A DNA stretch of 64,000 bases from DATFWC01 sp963777755 (lineage in GTDB: Bacteria; Pseudomonadota; Alphaproteobacteria; Rhizobiales; Xanthobacteraceae): NCBI GenBank assembly GCA_963777755.1, contig CAVZSC010000011.1, positions 1-64,000 of the forward strand, written 5' to 3'. Made by a program: the position numbers and the translations under genes. Below, one piece after another: positions 9,697 to 19,165 of this stretch. How positions within the stretch are numbered: position 1 is the stretch's first letter; each line of letters begins with the position of its first letter. The notes below the pieces were generated by a model that searched no databases, was not told where the DNA came from, and was given only the letters and a program-made list of their open reading frames with translations.

Positions 9697-10545
9697 TCAG
9701 ATCTGCTCCGCCACGAAGACCCGGCGCGGGGCGACGATCTCCTCCTGCGCCTCGACCAGCAGCAGCTCGCGCGAGCCGGCCTCGGCGGTGCGATCGAGCA
9801 CGCCGAAGGTCGCCGACACCGCGCAGGACAGGGCCTCGGGCGCCGATCCGCTGCGCAGGAGCTGGCCGAAGAACAGGGCCGCGATCATGTCGCCGGCGCC
9901 GTTGACGACATTGGACAGCAACGGGGTGCGCACACGGAAGGCGCCCGTCCGGTCCGACACCAGGACGTCGACCGCGTTCTTCGGGGTTTCCCGCGTGCGA
10001 AGGGACGTCACCACGACGGTGCGCGGGCCGCTGCGATGAACGGCCTCCACCGCATCGAGCACATCGGCGAGCGTCGCGGCCGCTCGTCCGGCCAGCTGCT
10101 CCAGCTCGAACTGGTTGGGGGTGACGACATCGGCGGCCGGCACCGCGCGCTCGCGCATGAGCGCCGGGATTCCGTCCTGCACATAGACACCGCGCCCGAC
10201 GTCGCCGATCACCGGATCGCAGCAATAGACCGCGGCCGGATTGGCCTGCTTCACCCGGGCGACCGCCTCGAGGATCGCCTCGCCGATCGCGGCCGACCCC
10301 ATGTAGCCCGACAGCACGCCGTCGCATTCGCCGAGCACGCCGCGCGCATCGATCCCGTCGACCACCTCGCGGATGAGGTCGGTGTCGAACACGCGCCCGC
10401 GCCAGTCCCCATAGCCGGGGTGGTTGGAGAACTGCACGGTATGCACCGGCCACACCTCGATGCCGAGGCGCTGCAGGGGAAACACCGCAGCCGCGTTACC
10501 GACGTGGCCATAGGCGACGTGGGACTGGATGGAGAGGAGGTTCAT
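9697..10545 (-). CDS. pdxY: Pyridoxal kinase
   Basis: A 282-aa ribokinase-fold enzyme that phosphorylates pyridoxal in the vitamin B6 salvage route. The N-terminal LLSIQSHVAYGHVGNAA and VQFSNHPGYGDWRG are typical. The C-terminal anion-hole motif NGAGDMIAALF holds the catalytic aspartate. The ATG at 10545 is preceded by GGAGAGGAGG on the minus strand and fits the family N-terminus better than longer readings. Confidence 0.9.
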   Translation of the reverse strand: MNLLSIQSHVAYGHVGNAAAVFPLQRLGIEVWPVHTVQFSNHPGYGDWRGRVFDTDLIREVVDGIDARGVLGECDGVLSGYMGSAAIGEAILEAVARVKQANPAAVYCCDPVIGDVGRGVYVQDGIPALMRERAVPAADVVTPNQFELEQLAGRAAATLADVLDAVEAVHRSGPRTVVVTSLRTRETPKNAVDVLVSDRTGAFRVRTPLLSNVVNGAGDMIAALFFGQLLRSGSAPEALSCAVSATFGVLDRTAEAGSRELLLVEAQEEIVAPRRVFVAEQI

Positions 10546-10561
10546 GGCGGGCGCCGGCACC

Positions 10562-10670
10562 GTAGAGTGGGCAAGGCGCTGTGCACGAACTCTCCGCGTG
10601 GGCAAAATCGCAAAGCGCCTTGCCCACGCGTCAACTCAGCGCGGGCGACTTTGCCCACCCTACGGAGGCG
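10562..10670. repeat. Extragenic GTGGGCAAGGCG palindrome cluster
   Basis: GTAGAGTGGGCAAGGCGC, GGGCAAAATCGCAAAGCGCC, TTGCCCACGCG and GACTTTGCCCACCCTACGG form nested inverted repeats between pdxY and the following binding-protein gene. The sequence belongs to the GTAGGGTGGGCAAAG...CTTTGCCCACCCTAC type of dispersed element seen in rhizobial genomes. It is noncoding. Confidence 0.7.
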
Positions 10671-10673
10671 GCC

Positions 10674-11693
10674 TCACATCCCGGCCGCCTTCTTCACGAA
10701 GCGATCCACGAAGGTCTTGTTCAGATCGACCTTGGCGTCGGCGACCTCCTTGTCGAACAGGACCAGCATCTCGTTGGCATTCTGCATGCCGTTGGGCGGG
10801 ATCACGCCGGTACGCGAATACATCGGAGCCGACGCCTTGAGCGCCGCCAGATAGAGCGCCTTGTCGCCCAGGTAATATTCCTCCGGCACCGTCCTGGCGA
10901 CGTCGTCGGGCGTTGCCTTCTCCACCCATTTCAGCGCCTTGTGGAAGGCGTTGACGATGCGCTGGGTGGTCTCCGGATTCTTCTCGATGAAGTCGTTCTT
11001 CAGGTAGGCGACGGCAGCCGGGTTGTTGCCGCCGAACAGCTTTTGGTTGCCCTCCTCGGTGCGGGTGTCGGCGAGCACCACGATGTCGCCGTCCTGCTGC
11101 AGCTTGGTGATGACGGGGTCGAGATTGGAGATCGCATCGATCTCACCCTTCTTGATCGCCGCGACCGCGGTCGCGCTGGCGCCTACGCGGATGAACGCGG
11201 CATCGTCGGACTTGAGGCCCGCCTTCACCATCAGATACATGACGAAGAAATTGGTGGACGAGCCGGGAGCGGTCACGCCGATCTTCAGGCCCTTCAGGTC
11301 GGCGAAGGATTTCACGGTGGCCGCCTTCTCCTTCTTCACCGCCAGCACGATGCCGGGGAAGCGGCCGAGCTCGATCACCGCCCTGATGTCCTGGCCCTTG
11401 GCCTGCATGCGGATGGTGTGCTCGTAGGCGCCGGCGACGACGTCCACCGAGCCGCCGACGAGCGCCTGCAGCGACTGGGCGCCGCCGGCGAAATCGTTGA
11501 TGGTCACGTCGAGGCCCTGCTCCTTGAAATAGCCGAGCCGCTCGGCGAGGGTCAGCGGCAGGTAGTACAGGAGGCCCTTGCCACCGACGCCGAGCGTGAT
11601 CTGCTTCTTCTCCTGCGCGGACGCCGGCGCCGTGCCGGCCACAGCGACAGCGACGGCCACACCGGCCAACATCAGAGTCCTGGTAAATTTCAT
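10674..11693 (-). CDS. ABC transporter substrate-binding protein (NitT/TauT type)
   Basis: A 339-aa periplasmic binding protein with a signal peptide ending APASA-QE. It has the NMT1/SsuA-like pattern: YYLPLTLAERLGYFKEQGLDV, then SVDVVAGAYEHTIRMQAKGQ and LKIGVTAPGSST. A strong GGGAGGAG ribosome site precedes the ATG. Its likely permease and ATPase (15562-17196) are on the same strand but about 3.9 kb upstream, separated by a TRAP operon and a methyltransferase. The ligand is unknown. Confidence 0.88.
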   Translation of the reverse strand: MKFTRTLMLAGVAVAVAVAGTAPASAQEKKQITLGVGGKGLLYYLPLTLAERLGYFKEQGLDVTINDFAGGAQSLQALVGGSVDVVAGAYEHTIRMQAKGQDIRAVIELGRFPGIVLAVKKEKAATVKSFADLKGLKIGVTAPGSSTNFFVMYLMVKAGLKSDDAAFIRVGASATAVAAIKKGEIDAISNLDPVITKLQQDGDIVVLADTRTEEGNQKLFGGNNPAAVAYLKNDFIEKNPETTQRIVNAFHKALKWVEKATPDDVARTVPEEYYLGDKALYLAALKASAPMYSRTGVIPPNGMQNANEMLVLFDKEVADAKVDLNKTFVDRFVKKAAGM

Positions 11694-11824
11694 TCGTGCT
11701 CCTCCCGAGGGACATATTTGCAGCAGGGCGAGCCGGTTTGACTCGCCCAAGGGTCCCGGCGACTATATGCGAAAGCCGATGGGGCCGACAGGTCCGAGCC
11801 CGGCGGTTCCAAAGAGGGGAAATC

Positions 11825-12790
11825 ATGGCCAGACTGCTTCTTGCCGGCCTAGCGGCACTTGCGCTCGCCTCGACGGCGTCCCCGCTGTCGGCCCAGGAGG
11901 TCACGCTGCGCGCCGTCACGGCGTTCGCTGAAGGTACGCAGTTCTCCAAGAACTTCGAGCGGTTCATCGAGAAGGTCAACAAGGACGGCAAGGGTCACGT
12001 TCAGATCAACTACATCGGCGGCCCGCGCGCGATGCCGCCGTTCGAGGTGGGCAACGCGGTGCGCACCCGCGTGGTCGACATCGCCAACGTGACCGGGGCC
12101 TTCTATACCAACCTGATGCCGGAGGCGGACGGCTTCAAGCTGATCGGCAAGCCGATGAGCGAGCAGCGCCGCAACGGCACCTGGGAATTCATCAACCAGC
12201 TGCACAATCAGAAGCTCAATGCCTGGTACCTGGCTCGCCAGTTCCACAATGTCCCGTTCCACATCTATCTCAACAAGAAGATCGACAAGCACGATTTTGC
12301 CGGGCTGAAGATCCGCGTCACCCCGGTCTACAAGGACATGGTGGAGGCGCTCGGCGGCACGCCGATCACCACCGCGCCGGGCGAGGTGTACACGGCGCTC
12401 GAGCGCGGCGTTGCCGACGGCTACGGCTGGCCGGTCACCGGCATCTTCGACCTCGGCTGGGAGAAGGTCACCAAGTTCCGCATGGAGCCCGCCTTCTACA
12501 GCGTCGAGGTGAACGTGCTGGTCAACCAGGACACCTGGAAGAGCCTCAACGACGCGCAGCGCAAGGTGCTGAGCGACGCCGCGCTGTGGCTCGAGGGCCT
12601 CGACAGCGAGAACGAGGCGGCGATCAAGGCCGAGCGCGACCGCCAGGCGGCCGCCGGCATCCAGGCGCTCGACTTCGGCGCCGACGCGGCGAAGAGCTTC
12701 CTCGCCCGTGCCAACGACGTCGCCTGGCAGTCGGTCCTCAAGCGCGCGCCGGAGAACGGCGCGAAGCTGCGCCAGCTGGCGGGGAATTGA
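11825..12790 (+). CDS. dctP: TRAP transporter substrate-binding protein DctP
   Basis: A 321-aa periplasmic receptor of a TRAP transporter. It has a signal peptide (cleavage near PLSA-QE), a DctP-type body and the motif WPVTGIFDLGWEKVTKF in the ligand-binding half. GAGGGG lies just upstream of the ATG. It is followed by the small and large membrane subunits, so the three form one import system driven by an ion gradient. It starts divergently from the ABC binding-protein gene, with 131 bp between the two starts. The ligand is unknown. Confidence 0.88.
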   Translation: MARLLLAGLAALALASTASPLSAQEVTLRAVTAFAEGTQFSKNFERFIEKVNKDGKGHVQINYIGGPRAMPPFEVGNAVRTRVVDIANVTGAFYTNLMPEADGFKLIGKPMSEQRRNGTWEFINQLHNQKLNAWYLARQFHNVPFHIYLNKKIDKHDFAGLKIRVTPVYKDMVEALGGTPITTAPGEVYTALERGVADGYGWPVTGIFDLGWEKVTKFRMEPAFYSVEVNVLVNQDTWKSLNDAQRKVLSDAALWLEGLDSENEAAIKAERDRQAAAGIQALDFGADAAKSFLARANDVAWQSVLKRAPENGAKLRQLAGN

Positions 12791-12798
12791 ATAGACGT

Positions 12799-12880
12799 CG
12801 TCATGCCCGGCCTTGTGCCGGGCATCCACGTCTTGAACCAAGCCTAGACGTGGATGGCCGGGACAAGCCCGGCGATGACG
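12799..12880. repeat. Extragenic CGTCATGCCCGG palindrome
   Basis: The arms CGTCATGCCCGGCCTTGTGC and GACAAGCCCGGCGATGACG, with an inner ATCCACGTCTT/TAGACGTGGAT pair, form a long palindrome between dctP and dctQ. This element type is common in Bradyrhizobium-like genomes. It splits the TRAP operon and could reduce transcription of the membrane subunits relative to the abundant receptor. That role is inferred. Confidence 0.75.
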
Positions 12881-12893
12881 ATCAGCCGGGCAT

Positions 12894-13412
12894 TTGAAGA
12901 CCGTGACCCGCCTCTCCTTCGCCTATGGCCGGCTTCTCGACGTCCTCGCCGCGCTGGCGGCGCTGATCCTGCTGGCGATGGTGATCATCGTCACCGCCGA
13001 CATCATCCTGCGCAACTTTACCCGCGGCTTCACCTGGGCGAATGAAGTCTCCGAATACGCGCTCTATCTCATCACCCTGCTCACGGCCCCGTGGCTGCTG
13101 CGCCGCGGCCGCCACATCCGGCTCGATCTCGTCCTCGTCATGGTGCCGGCGCGGATCGCCTGGCTCCTCGAAGCCGTCAGCGACCTCGCCGGGCTTATGG
13201 TGAGCCTCGTGATGGTGCGCTACGCGTTCCTCATGGCCTCCGACAGCTGGCGGGTCGGCGCGATCACCATCAAGAACCTGGTGTTCCCCGAATGGTGGCT
13301 GCTTGCGCCGCTGCCGGTCGCGTTCGTGCTGCTCGCCGTGGAGTTCGTGTTCCGCTTCCACCGCCTGATGGGCGAGCGCACGCGCCGGGCGGAAGCGACC
13401 TCGGTCGGCTGA
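12894..13412 (+). CDS. dctQ: TRAP transporter small permease DctQ
   Basis: A 172-aa small membrane subunit with four predicted hydrophobic segments (about residues 12-38, 50-68, 90-112 and 132-155). The family motif RNFTRGFTWANEVSEYALY lies between the first two. The start is TTG at 12894, or GTG at 12903. It ends four bases before dctM, so the two membrane subunits are probably translated together. Confidence 0.85.
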   Translation: MKTVTRLSFAYGRLLDVLAALAALILLAMVIIVTADIILRNFTRGFTWANEVSEYALYLITLLTAPWLLRRGRHIRLDLVLVMVPARIAWLLEAVSDLAGLMVSLVMVRYAFLMASDSWRVGAITIKNLVFPEWWLLAPLPVAFVLLAVEFVFRFHRLMGERTRRAEATSVG

Positions 13413-13416
13413 TACG

Positions 13417-14736
13417 ATGGCGTGGACCGAAGCAAGCCTCATCCTGTTCGGCGGCCTCGTCGCCCTCATGGGCGTCGGGCTCCCGGTGGCGTTCGCGTTT
13501 CTCGCCATCAACATCATCGGTGCGGCGATCTTCCTCGGCGGCGAGGCCGGCCTCACCCAGCTCGCGCGCAACGCGGTGCAGTCGATCACCAGCTTCGCGC
13601 TGACCCCGATCCCGTTCTTCGTGCTGATGGGCGAAGTGCTGTTCCACAGCGGCGTCGCGCTCAAGGCGATCGATGCGTTCGCGGTGCTGATACGGCGTGT
13701 GCCCGGCCGGCTCTCGGTCATCGCCATCGTCGCCGGCACGGTGTTCTCGGCGATCTCCGGCTCCACCATCGCCACCACCGCGCTCCTCGGCAGCCTGATG
13801 CTGCCGACCATGCTGGCGCGCGGCTATCACCCGCGCATGGCGATGGGCCCCATCATGGGGATCGGCGGGGTCGACATGCTGATCCCGCCGTCGGCGCTCA
13901 CCGTGCTGCTCGGGAGTCTCGCCGGCATCTCGATCGCCGGCCTCTTGATCGGCGGCATCGTGCCGGGGCTGATGCTGAGCGCCATGTTCGTCGGCTACAT
14001 CGTCCTGCGCGCCGTCATCAATCCGGCGCTCGCGCCGAGCGGGCCGGAGGATGCCGCGCCGCCGCCGGGCCGACGCTGGCAGCCGTTCCTCGTCCACGTG
14101 CTGCCGCTGCTCGCGATCTTCGCCCTGGTGGTCGGCGCCATGGCGGCCGGATGGGCGACGCCGACCGAGGCGGCGGCCCTCGGCGCCGCCGGCACGATCG
14201 TGGCGGCCGCCGCCTATCGTCAGCTCTCCTTCGCCAGCCTGATGGATGCGCTGACCGGGACCGTCGCCATCTCGGGAACCATCCTGTTCATCATCATCGG
14301 CGCCACGACGTTCTCGCAGGTGCTGAGCTTCTCCGGCGCGGTGAACGGGATCGTCGGCCTGGTGGCCGCGCAGGGACTTTCGACCATGACCATCCTGCTC
14401 GGCATGCTGCTGATCCTCTTGTTCCTCGGCTGCTTCGTCGACCAGGTCAGCATGATGCTCATCACCCTGCCATTCTTCATGCCGCTGGTGCAGCGCCTCG
14501 GCATCGATCCGGTGTGGTTCGGCGTGCTGTTCCTGATCTGCATGCAGCTCGGCCTGCTCACGCCGCCGTTCGGCCTCCTGCTGTTCACCATGAAGGGCGT
14601 CGCGCCGCCGTCGATCACCATGCGCGAGGTCTATGCGGCGGCGATGCCGTACGTGGGCTTCGGCCTGCTGGTGCTGCTCCTCATCCTGCTGGTGCCGCCG
14701 CTTGCCACCTGGCTGCCGGCGCTGATGAGCCGGTAG
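13417..14736 (+). CDS. dctM: TRAP transporter large permease DctM
   Basis: A 439-aa multispanning permease of the TRAP-T family, which forms the transport channel with DctQ. It shows the family features GVGLPVAFAFLAINI near the start, SAISGSTIATTALLGSLMLP near residue 110 and IGGVDMLIPPSALTVLLGSL near residue 150. About twelve hydrophobic segments cover nearly the whole length. It completes the dctPQM operon. Confidence 0.92.
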   Translation: MAWTEASLILFGGLVALMGVGLPVAFAFLAINIIGAAIFLGGEAGLTQLARNAVQSITSFALTPIPFFVLMGEVLFHSGVALKAIDAFAVLIRRVPGRLSVIAIVAGTVFSAISGSTIATTALLGSLMLPTMLARGYHPRMAMGPIMGIGGVDMLIPPSALTVLLGSLAGISIAGLLIGGIVPGLMLSAMFVGYIVLRAVINPALAPSGPEDAAPPPGRRWQPFLVHVLPLLAIFALVVGAMAAGWATPTEAAALGAAGTIVAAAAYRQLSFASLMDALTGTVAISGTILFIIIGATTFSQVLSFSGAVNGIVGLVAAQGLSTMTILLGMLLILLFLGCFVDQVSMMLITLPFFMPLVQRLGIDPVWFGVLFLICMQLGLLTPPFGLLLFTMKGVAPPSITMREVYAAAMPYVGFGLLVLLLILLVPPLATWLPALMSR

Positions 14737-14762
14737 TGAATGGACCTCTGCGCAGCCTCAAT

Positions 14763-15557
14763 TCACCCGATGCGCGACACGATGATCAATTCCTTGCCAT
14801 AGGCGGGTGCAGAGCCTGCGAAGTCGCTGCACTCCGTCTCGACCGTGAAACCGCAGAGGGACAGCAGGTAGCGCAGCTCCCAGCGGTAGGTCCAGCGCAG
14901 GACCATCTCGCGGGCGTCCTCGGCAAGCACCTCTCCATTCGCGTCGATTTCCGCGTAATGCCAGAGATCCCTGCGGATCTGGGCGAGATGATCGAAGCGC
15001 GTGTGCACAGTCTTCCCGACGAAACGGTGGCGCGTAACTGCGTCGACACCGGCGAGCTCCGCGAACGGTCCATTTTCGTCGATCAACAGATCGAAACGCG
15101 GGTCGAACAGGTGAAGTGCCAATCGCCCACCCGGCTGCAGATGGTGGCGAATCGCCCGCAGGGACTTTCGCTGCTCATCCGGCGTCAAGAGGTGCTGAAA
15201 GGAACGGGCAGGGATGAAAGCAAAAGCAAAACGATCGGGCAAATTCAGCTCGGTCATGTCCTGACGGATCAAGGACAACCGGGCCTGCACCGGGGGAGGA
15301 AGCCGTTTGAGCTTATCCCGGGCCACCTGCAGCATCCCTTCGGACAGATCGACGCCGGTGACGCTCAATCCTCTCTCAGCCAGCGGCAGCGCAATGCGGC
15401 CGGTTCCGCAGGCGAGCTCGAGCACGCCTCCGCCGGCTTCCCGCGCGAGGCGCTCATAAAAAGCGACATCATCGGCAAACTGCGGCCGCTCGCCACTGTA
15501 GAACGCGTCGTAGGCGCGGACGAAAAGGGAGTCGGCATCTTTGTAGAACCGAGCCAC
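14763..15557 (-). CDS. Class I SAM-dependent methyltransferase
   Basis: A protein of about 264 aa with a Rossmann methyltransferase fold. Motif I reads VLELACGTGRIALPLA, followed by VTGVDLSEGMLQVA (motif II) and LQPGGRLALHLFDP. The substrate is not apparent. I prefer the GTG start at 15557, four bases after the permease stop, with AGGA about ten bases upstream. The longer reading begins with TTG inside the permease gene. It appears to be the last gene of the ABC permease/ATPase unit. Confidence 0.8.
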   Translation of the reverse strand: MARFYKDADSLFVRAYDAFYSGERPQFADDVAFYERLAREAGGGVLELACGTGRIALPLAERGLSVTGVDLSEGMLQVARDKLKRLPPPVQARLSLIRQDMTELNLPDRFAFAFIPARSFQHLLTPDEQRKSLRAIRHHLQPGGRLALHLFDPRFDLLIDENGPFAELAGVDAVTRHRFVGKTVHTRFDHLAQIRRDLWHYAEIDANGEVLAEDAREMVLRWTYRWELRYLLSLCGFTVETECSDFAGSAPAYGKELIIVSRIG

Positions 15558-15561
15558 CGGT

Positions 15562-16350
15562 TTACGTCCTCGTCTCCGCCGCAACCGGGCGCCACACCAG
15601 GAGCCGCCGCTCCACCATGGTCACGACGGCGTCGATGATGATCACGAAGGCGGCGAGAACGAACATGCCGGCAAACACGCCGGCAACGTCGAACACGCCC
15701 TCGGCCTGCTGGATGATATAGCCGAGGCCGGCGGCGGAGCCGAGATACTCGCCCACCACGGCGCCGACCACGGCGAACCCGACCGAGGTGTGCAGCGAGG
15801 AGAACATCCAGGACAGCGCGGAGGGCCAGTAGACGTGCCGCATCAGCTGCCGCTCGTTCATTCCCAGCATGCGCGCATTGGCGAGGATGGTCGGGCTCAC
15901 TTCCTTGATGCCTTGATAGACGTTGAAGAACACGATGAAGAAGACGAGCGTCACGCCGAGCGCGACCTTCGACCAGATCCCGAGGCCCAGCCACAGCGCG
16001 AAGATCGGCGCCAGCACCACGCGCGGCAGCGCATTGATCATCTTGACGTAGGGGTCGAACACGGCGGCGACCAGCGGCTGACGCGCGAACCAGAAGCCGA
16101 TCAGCACACCGCCGACGGAGCCGATCACGAAGGCGAGCAACGCCTCCACCAACGTGATCCACAGGTGGCGCCAGATCGTGCCTTCGGCGAACCACTTGAC
16201 GATCCGCGCCGCGACGTCGCCGGGCGTGGAGAAGAAGAACGGCGGAAGCAGCTTGACGCCGCCGATCGGCACCGTGGTGAGCACGTGCCACAACGCGATC
16301 GCCACGACGGCGACGAGAAGCTGCAGGGTGACGAGCGTGAGCCGCGACAT
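15562..16350 (-). CDS. ABC transporter permease (SsuC/TauC type)
   Basis: A 262-aa inner-membrane permease of the nitrate/taurine/sulfonate class, with about six hydrophobic segments. The cytoplasmic EAA loop reads ILANARMLGMNERQLMRHVYWP near residue 165, the contact site for the ATPase. It starts three bases after the ATPase stop codon. It most likely works with the ATPase at 16354 and the binding protein at 10674. Confidence 0.88.
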   Translation of the reverse strand: MSRLTLVTLQLLVAVVAIALWHVLTTVPIGGVKLLPPFFFSTPGDVAARIVKWFAEGTIWRHLWITLVEALLAFVIGSVGGVLIGFWFARQPLVAAVFDPYVKMINALPRVVLAPIFALWLGLGIWSKVALGVTLVFFIVFFNVYQGIKEVSPTILANARMLGMNERQLMRHVYWPSALSWMFSSLHTSVGFAVVGAVVGEYLGSAAGLGYIIQQAEGVFDVAGVFAGMFVLAAFVIIIDAVVTMVERRLLVWRPVAAETRT

Positions 16351-16353
16351 GAC

Positions 16354-17196
16354 TCACTTGCCTCCGGTCTGGGCGTAGCCCTTGAGCACTTCGTCCTTGA
16401 GCATCTGCCAGATCTCCCGGTGGAGCGCGTGGAACGCGTGCTCGAGCTTCACCTCGGCGATGTCGCGCGGCCGTGCGAGCGGCACGCGCCAGTCGCCGAT
16501 GATGCGCGCAGCGGGCCCCGCCGACATGATCACCACGCGGTCGGACAGCGCGATCGCCTCCTCCAGGTCGTGGGTGACGAACATGACAGCCTTGCGGTCG
16601 GCGCTCCACAGGTCGAGCAGGAGGTTGCCCATGATCTGCCGGGTCTGCGCGTCGAGCGGGCCGAACGGCTCGTCCATCAGCAGGATCTTGGGGTCGCGGA
16701 TCAGCACCTGGGCAAGCCCCACGCGCTTGCGCTGGCCGCCCGACAGCATGTGCGGATAGCGGTCGGCGAAGCCCGCAAGGCCGACCCTGGTGAGCCAGGC
16801 CTCGGCGCGCGACCGCGCGTCGTCCTTCGACGCGCCGCCGATCTCGATTCCGATCGCGATGTTCTCCAGCGCGGTCTTCCACGGGAACAGGGCCTCGGCC
16901 TGGAACAGGTATCCGGCGCTGCGGTTCAATCCCTTGAGCGGAGATGCGAAGATTCCGACCCGTCCGGCGGACGGGCCGATCAGGCCGGCGGCCACGTTGA
17001 GCAGGGTCGTCTTGCCGCAGCCGGTCGGCCCGACGATCGAGACGAACTCGCCGTCGGCGACGTCGAGCGAGGCCGCCTCGACCGCCGTATAGGTCGTGCC
17101 GTCGGCGAGCCGAAAGGCGATCGTCACGTCGCCGAGCGCGACCGCCGGGGCGGTGCTGCGTGCATGCGTCATCGTGGCTGAATTGAGCTCCGGCAT
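16354..17196 (-). CDS. ABC transporter ATP-binding protein (NitT/TauT type)
   Basis: A 280-aa ATPase of the SsuB/TauB class. Walker A is GPTGCGKTT, the Q loop lies in LFQAEALFPWKT, the signature is LSGGQRKRV, Walker B is ILLMDEPFGPLD and the switch histidine is in FVTHDLEEA. GGGGGAGG abuts the ATG at 17196, so the internal ATG at 17172 (MTHAR) may be the real start. It is the first gene of the ATPase-permease-methyltransferase unit. Confidence 0.9.
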   Translation of the reverse strand: MPELNSATMTHARSTAPAVALGDVTIAFRLADGTTYTAVEAASLDVADGEFVSIVGPTGCGKTTLLNVAAGLIGPSAGRVGIFASPLKGLNRSAGYLFQAEALFPWKTALENIAIGIEIGGASKDDARSRAEAWLTRVGLAGFADRYPHMLSGGQRKRVGLAQVLIRDPKILLMDEPFGPLDAQTRQIMGNLLLDLWSADRKAVMFVTHDLEEAIALSDRVVIMSAGPAARIIGDWRVPLARPRDIAEVKLEHAFHALHREIWQMLKDEVLKGYAQTGGK

Positions 17197-17251
17197 CCTC
17201 CCCCTGGCGACCCTAGCATGGCTTGGCCGGGAGGAAATATGCCAGTCCGCC

Positions 17252-19000
17252 TCAGCCTTTGATGAGCCCTGCTTCGATCAGCAGCCGGTTGAAGCGGCGC
17301 GCCTCGGCGCCGCTGGCGCAGCGATAGAACAGGCCCTGGCAGCGTTCGAGGATCTTCTTCTGCTCGGCGAAGGATGCATCGAGCGGCAGCCCGGCGGCCT
17401 CCAGGATCACCAGCGGCAGGTAGGGTGCGTCGAGCTTGTCGATCGCAAGCGTGAGTTCGGCGGGACGAAAATTCACCGCATCGATCGCATAATAGGTGGT
17501 GAAATAACCCGGATCGAACGCCGCAATCCGACGCCCGAGCTCGGCCGGCTCGAGCGTGGGATCGATGAGGTGCTTGGCAAACTGCGGCTGGTGATCCCCG
17601 AACCGGACGATGAGGAAGCGCTCGCCGGGAAACTCCCGCGCCAGCCGCGCACGGAACTGCGCATAGTCCTCGGCACTCATGGCCTGACGGCGCAGGTACT
17701 CGTCGACCTGGGCGCTGTTACCGGGATCGCGCCAATTGGCGAGCCGGTCCGGGCGGAAGCGGTAGTCCCAGGGAAAATGATTGGCCATCGTGTAGACGAA
17801 GAAGAACAGCGGGCCGCTCTCCCGTTCGGCGGCGATCAGGCGCAGCGCGGCGTCGTAGTAGAAGCTGTCGGGCTGCAGCTCCATGGTTCCCAGGTCCTTG
17901 GCATCAAGGAACCGGCTGATGCCGATCGCCTTCTGGAAGCTGCGCGCGCTCAGGAACGCGCCCATCCAGGGATAGAGGCTGAACGTGGTGTAGCCGCAGC
18001 GATGCAGCGCCTGCGGCAGCCCGCGCTCGACGCGGCCGGCGGCAATCCGCGTCACGAATTCGGCGAACTTGCCGAACGAACGCGCCGACAGCCCGGTCAG
18101 CACATTGTACTCGGTGTACCAGGTCGGGCCCCCGGCGCCTTCCACGACGAACGATCGCATTCTCCCATCGAACGAGATGAAATGGCGGCCATAGTCCGGC
18201 GGGACCTTCACGCCCGGGAGCACGCTCGCATCGAAGCTCGATTCATCGAGGACGAGGATGATATGCGGCGGCTTCTCCTCCGGCCGGCATTCGTCGGCCG
18301 CCATCGCGCTCAACCGCTCCGCCACCGCGCCGTCGGAATCGAGCAATCCGCGGAACAAGAGCTCGGTCACCGCGGTCGCACCCGAGCGCGCGAACTTGGA
18401 GATGTAGTTCCCGTCCGAGAACTCCTCCTCCCGGTCCTGCGGCACGGAAAACGACAGCGCGGCGAGCAACGCCACGCACAGGGTGCCGCCGAGCCAGGCG
18501 GTGCGCATGCGCATCCGCAGCGGATCGAGCCACCACAGCAGCACGAAGATCGGCGCAGCGACGAGTGCAGCCACGACGACATAGCGGCCGAGACCGGGAA
18601 AGACGGTCATCAGGAAGGCAAACGAGTCGTGATCGATGATCATCAGGTCGACGAAATTCACCGTCATGAACAGGACGTTGTGCTTGAGCTGCGACAGCAG
18701 CACCAGGACGGCAAACATTGCGAGCGAGAGCGCCGCGGCGGCGGCCGGCCGGCGCAGCACGGCGATCCAGAAGCAATTCCAGAAGCCCCAGGCCAGGAGG
18801 TAGGCCGCCCTACCGACGGCGTCGCCCTCGGACCAGACCATCAGGCCGAGTGCCAGCGCATGAATGAGCGTGATGACCGCGATCCGCCCGATGCGGCCGC
18901 GCGCGGCCGCCAAGCGAGCGCGCGGCGCCGCCAAGCGGGCGCGGTCGGCCCCGGCAAGCGCGGCCAGCCAGGTCTTGAAACGGATACGAGCGGGAGACAT
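17252..19000 (-). CDS. LTA synthase-like sulfatase-fold membrane protein
   Basis: A 582-aa protein with about five hydrophobic segments in the first 180 residues and a periplasmic alkaline-phosphatase-superfamily domain after them. The domain begins with PHIILVLDESSFDAS, where a Ser/Thr nucleophile is expected, and continues with EGAGGPTWYTEYNVLTGLS, MANHFPWDYRF and VRFGDHQPQF, giving metal-site residues. Relatives transfer phosphoglycerol or phosphoethanolamine to glycans or lipids, so an envelope-modifying role is likely. The donor and acceptor are unknown. The ATG at 19000 is chosen because the upstream extension is not family-like. Confidence 0.78.
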   Translation of the reverse strand: MSPARIRFKTWLAALAGADRARLAAPRARLAAARGRIGRIAVITLIHALALGLMVWSEGDAVGRAAYLLAWGFWNCFWIAVLRRPAAAAALSLAMFAVLVLLSQLKHNVLFMTVNFVDLMIIDHDSFAFLMTVFPGLGRYVVVAALVAAPIFVLLWWLDPLRMRMRTAWLGGTLCVALLAALSFSVPQDREEEFSDGNYISKFARSGATAVTELLFRGLLDSDGAVAERLSAMAADECRPEEKPPHIILVLDESSFDASVLPGVKVPPDYGRHFISFDGRMRSFVVEGAGGPTWYTEYNVLTGLSARSFGKFAEFVTRIAAGRVERGLPQALHRCGYTTFSLYPWMGAFLSARSFQKAIGISRFLDAKDLGTMELQPDSFYYDAALRLIAAERESGPLFFFVYTMANHFPWDYRFRPDRLANWRDPGNSAQVDEYLRRQAMSAEDYAQFRARLAREFPGERFLIVRFGDHQPQFAKHLIDPTLEPAELGRRIAAFDPGYFTTYYAIDAVNFRPAELTLAIDKLDAPYLPLVILEAAGLPLDASFAEQKKILERCQGLFYRCASGAEARRFNRLLIEAGLIKG

Positions 19001-19165
19001 GACGCCGGGACCGCCGCGGCTTGCCGGGACCGTTCCCGGAAATGCGCTCAGCCGAGGCCCTGTCATCAAACTGTAACAATTCCGCCAAAGCAAGGCCTTG
19101 GCGGCGATCGGCGGATATTTCTGGCTCCGGTTGCCGTCAGGACGCCCGAGCCGGCGCGGCGCCGC

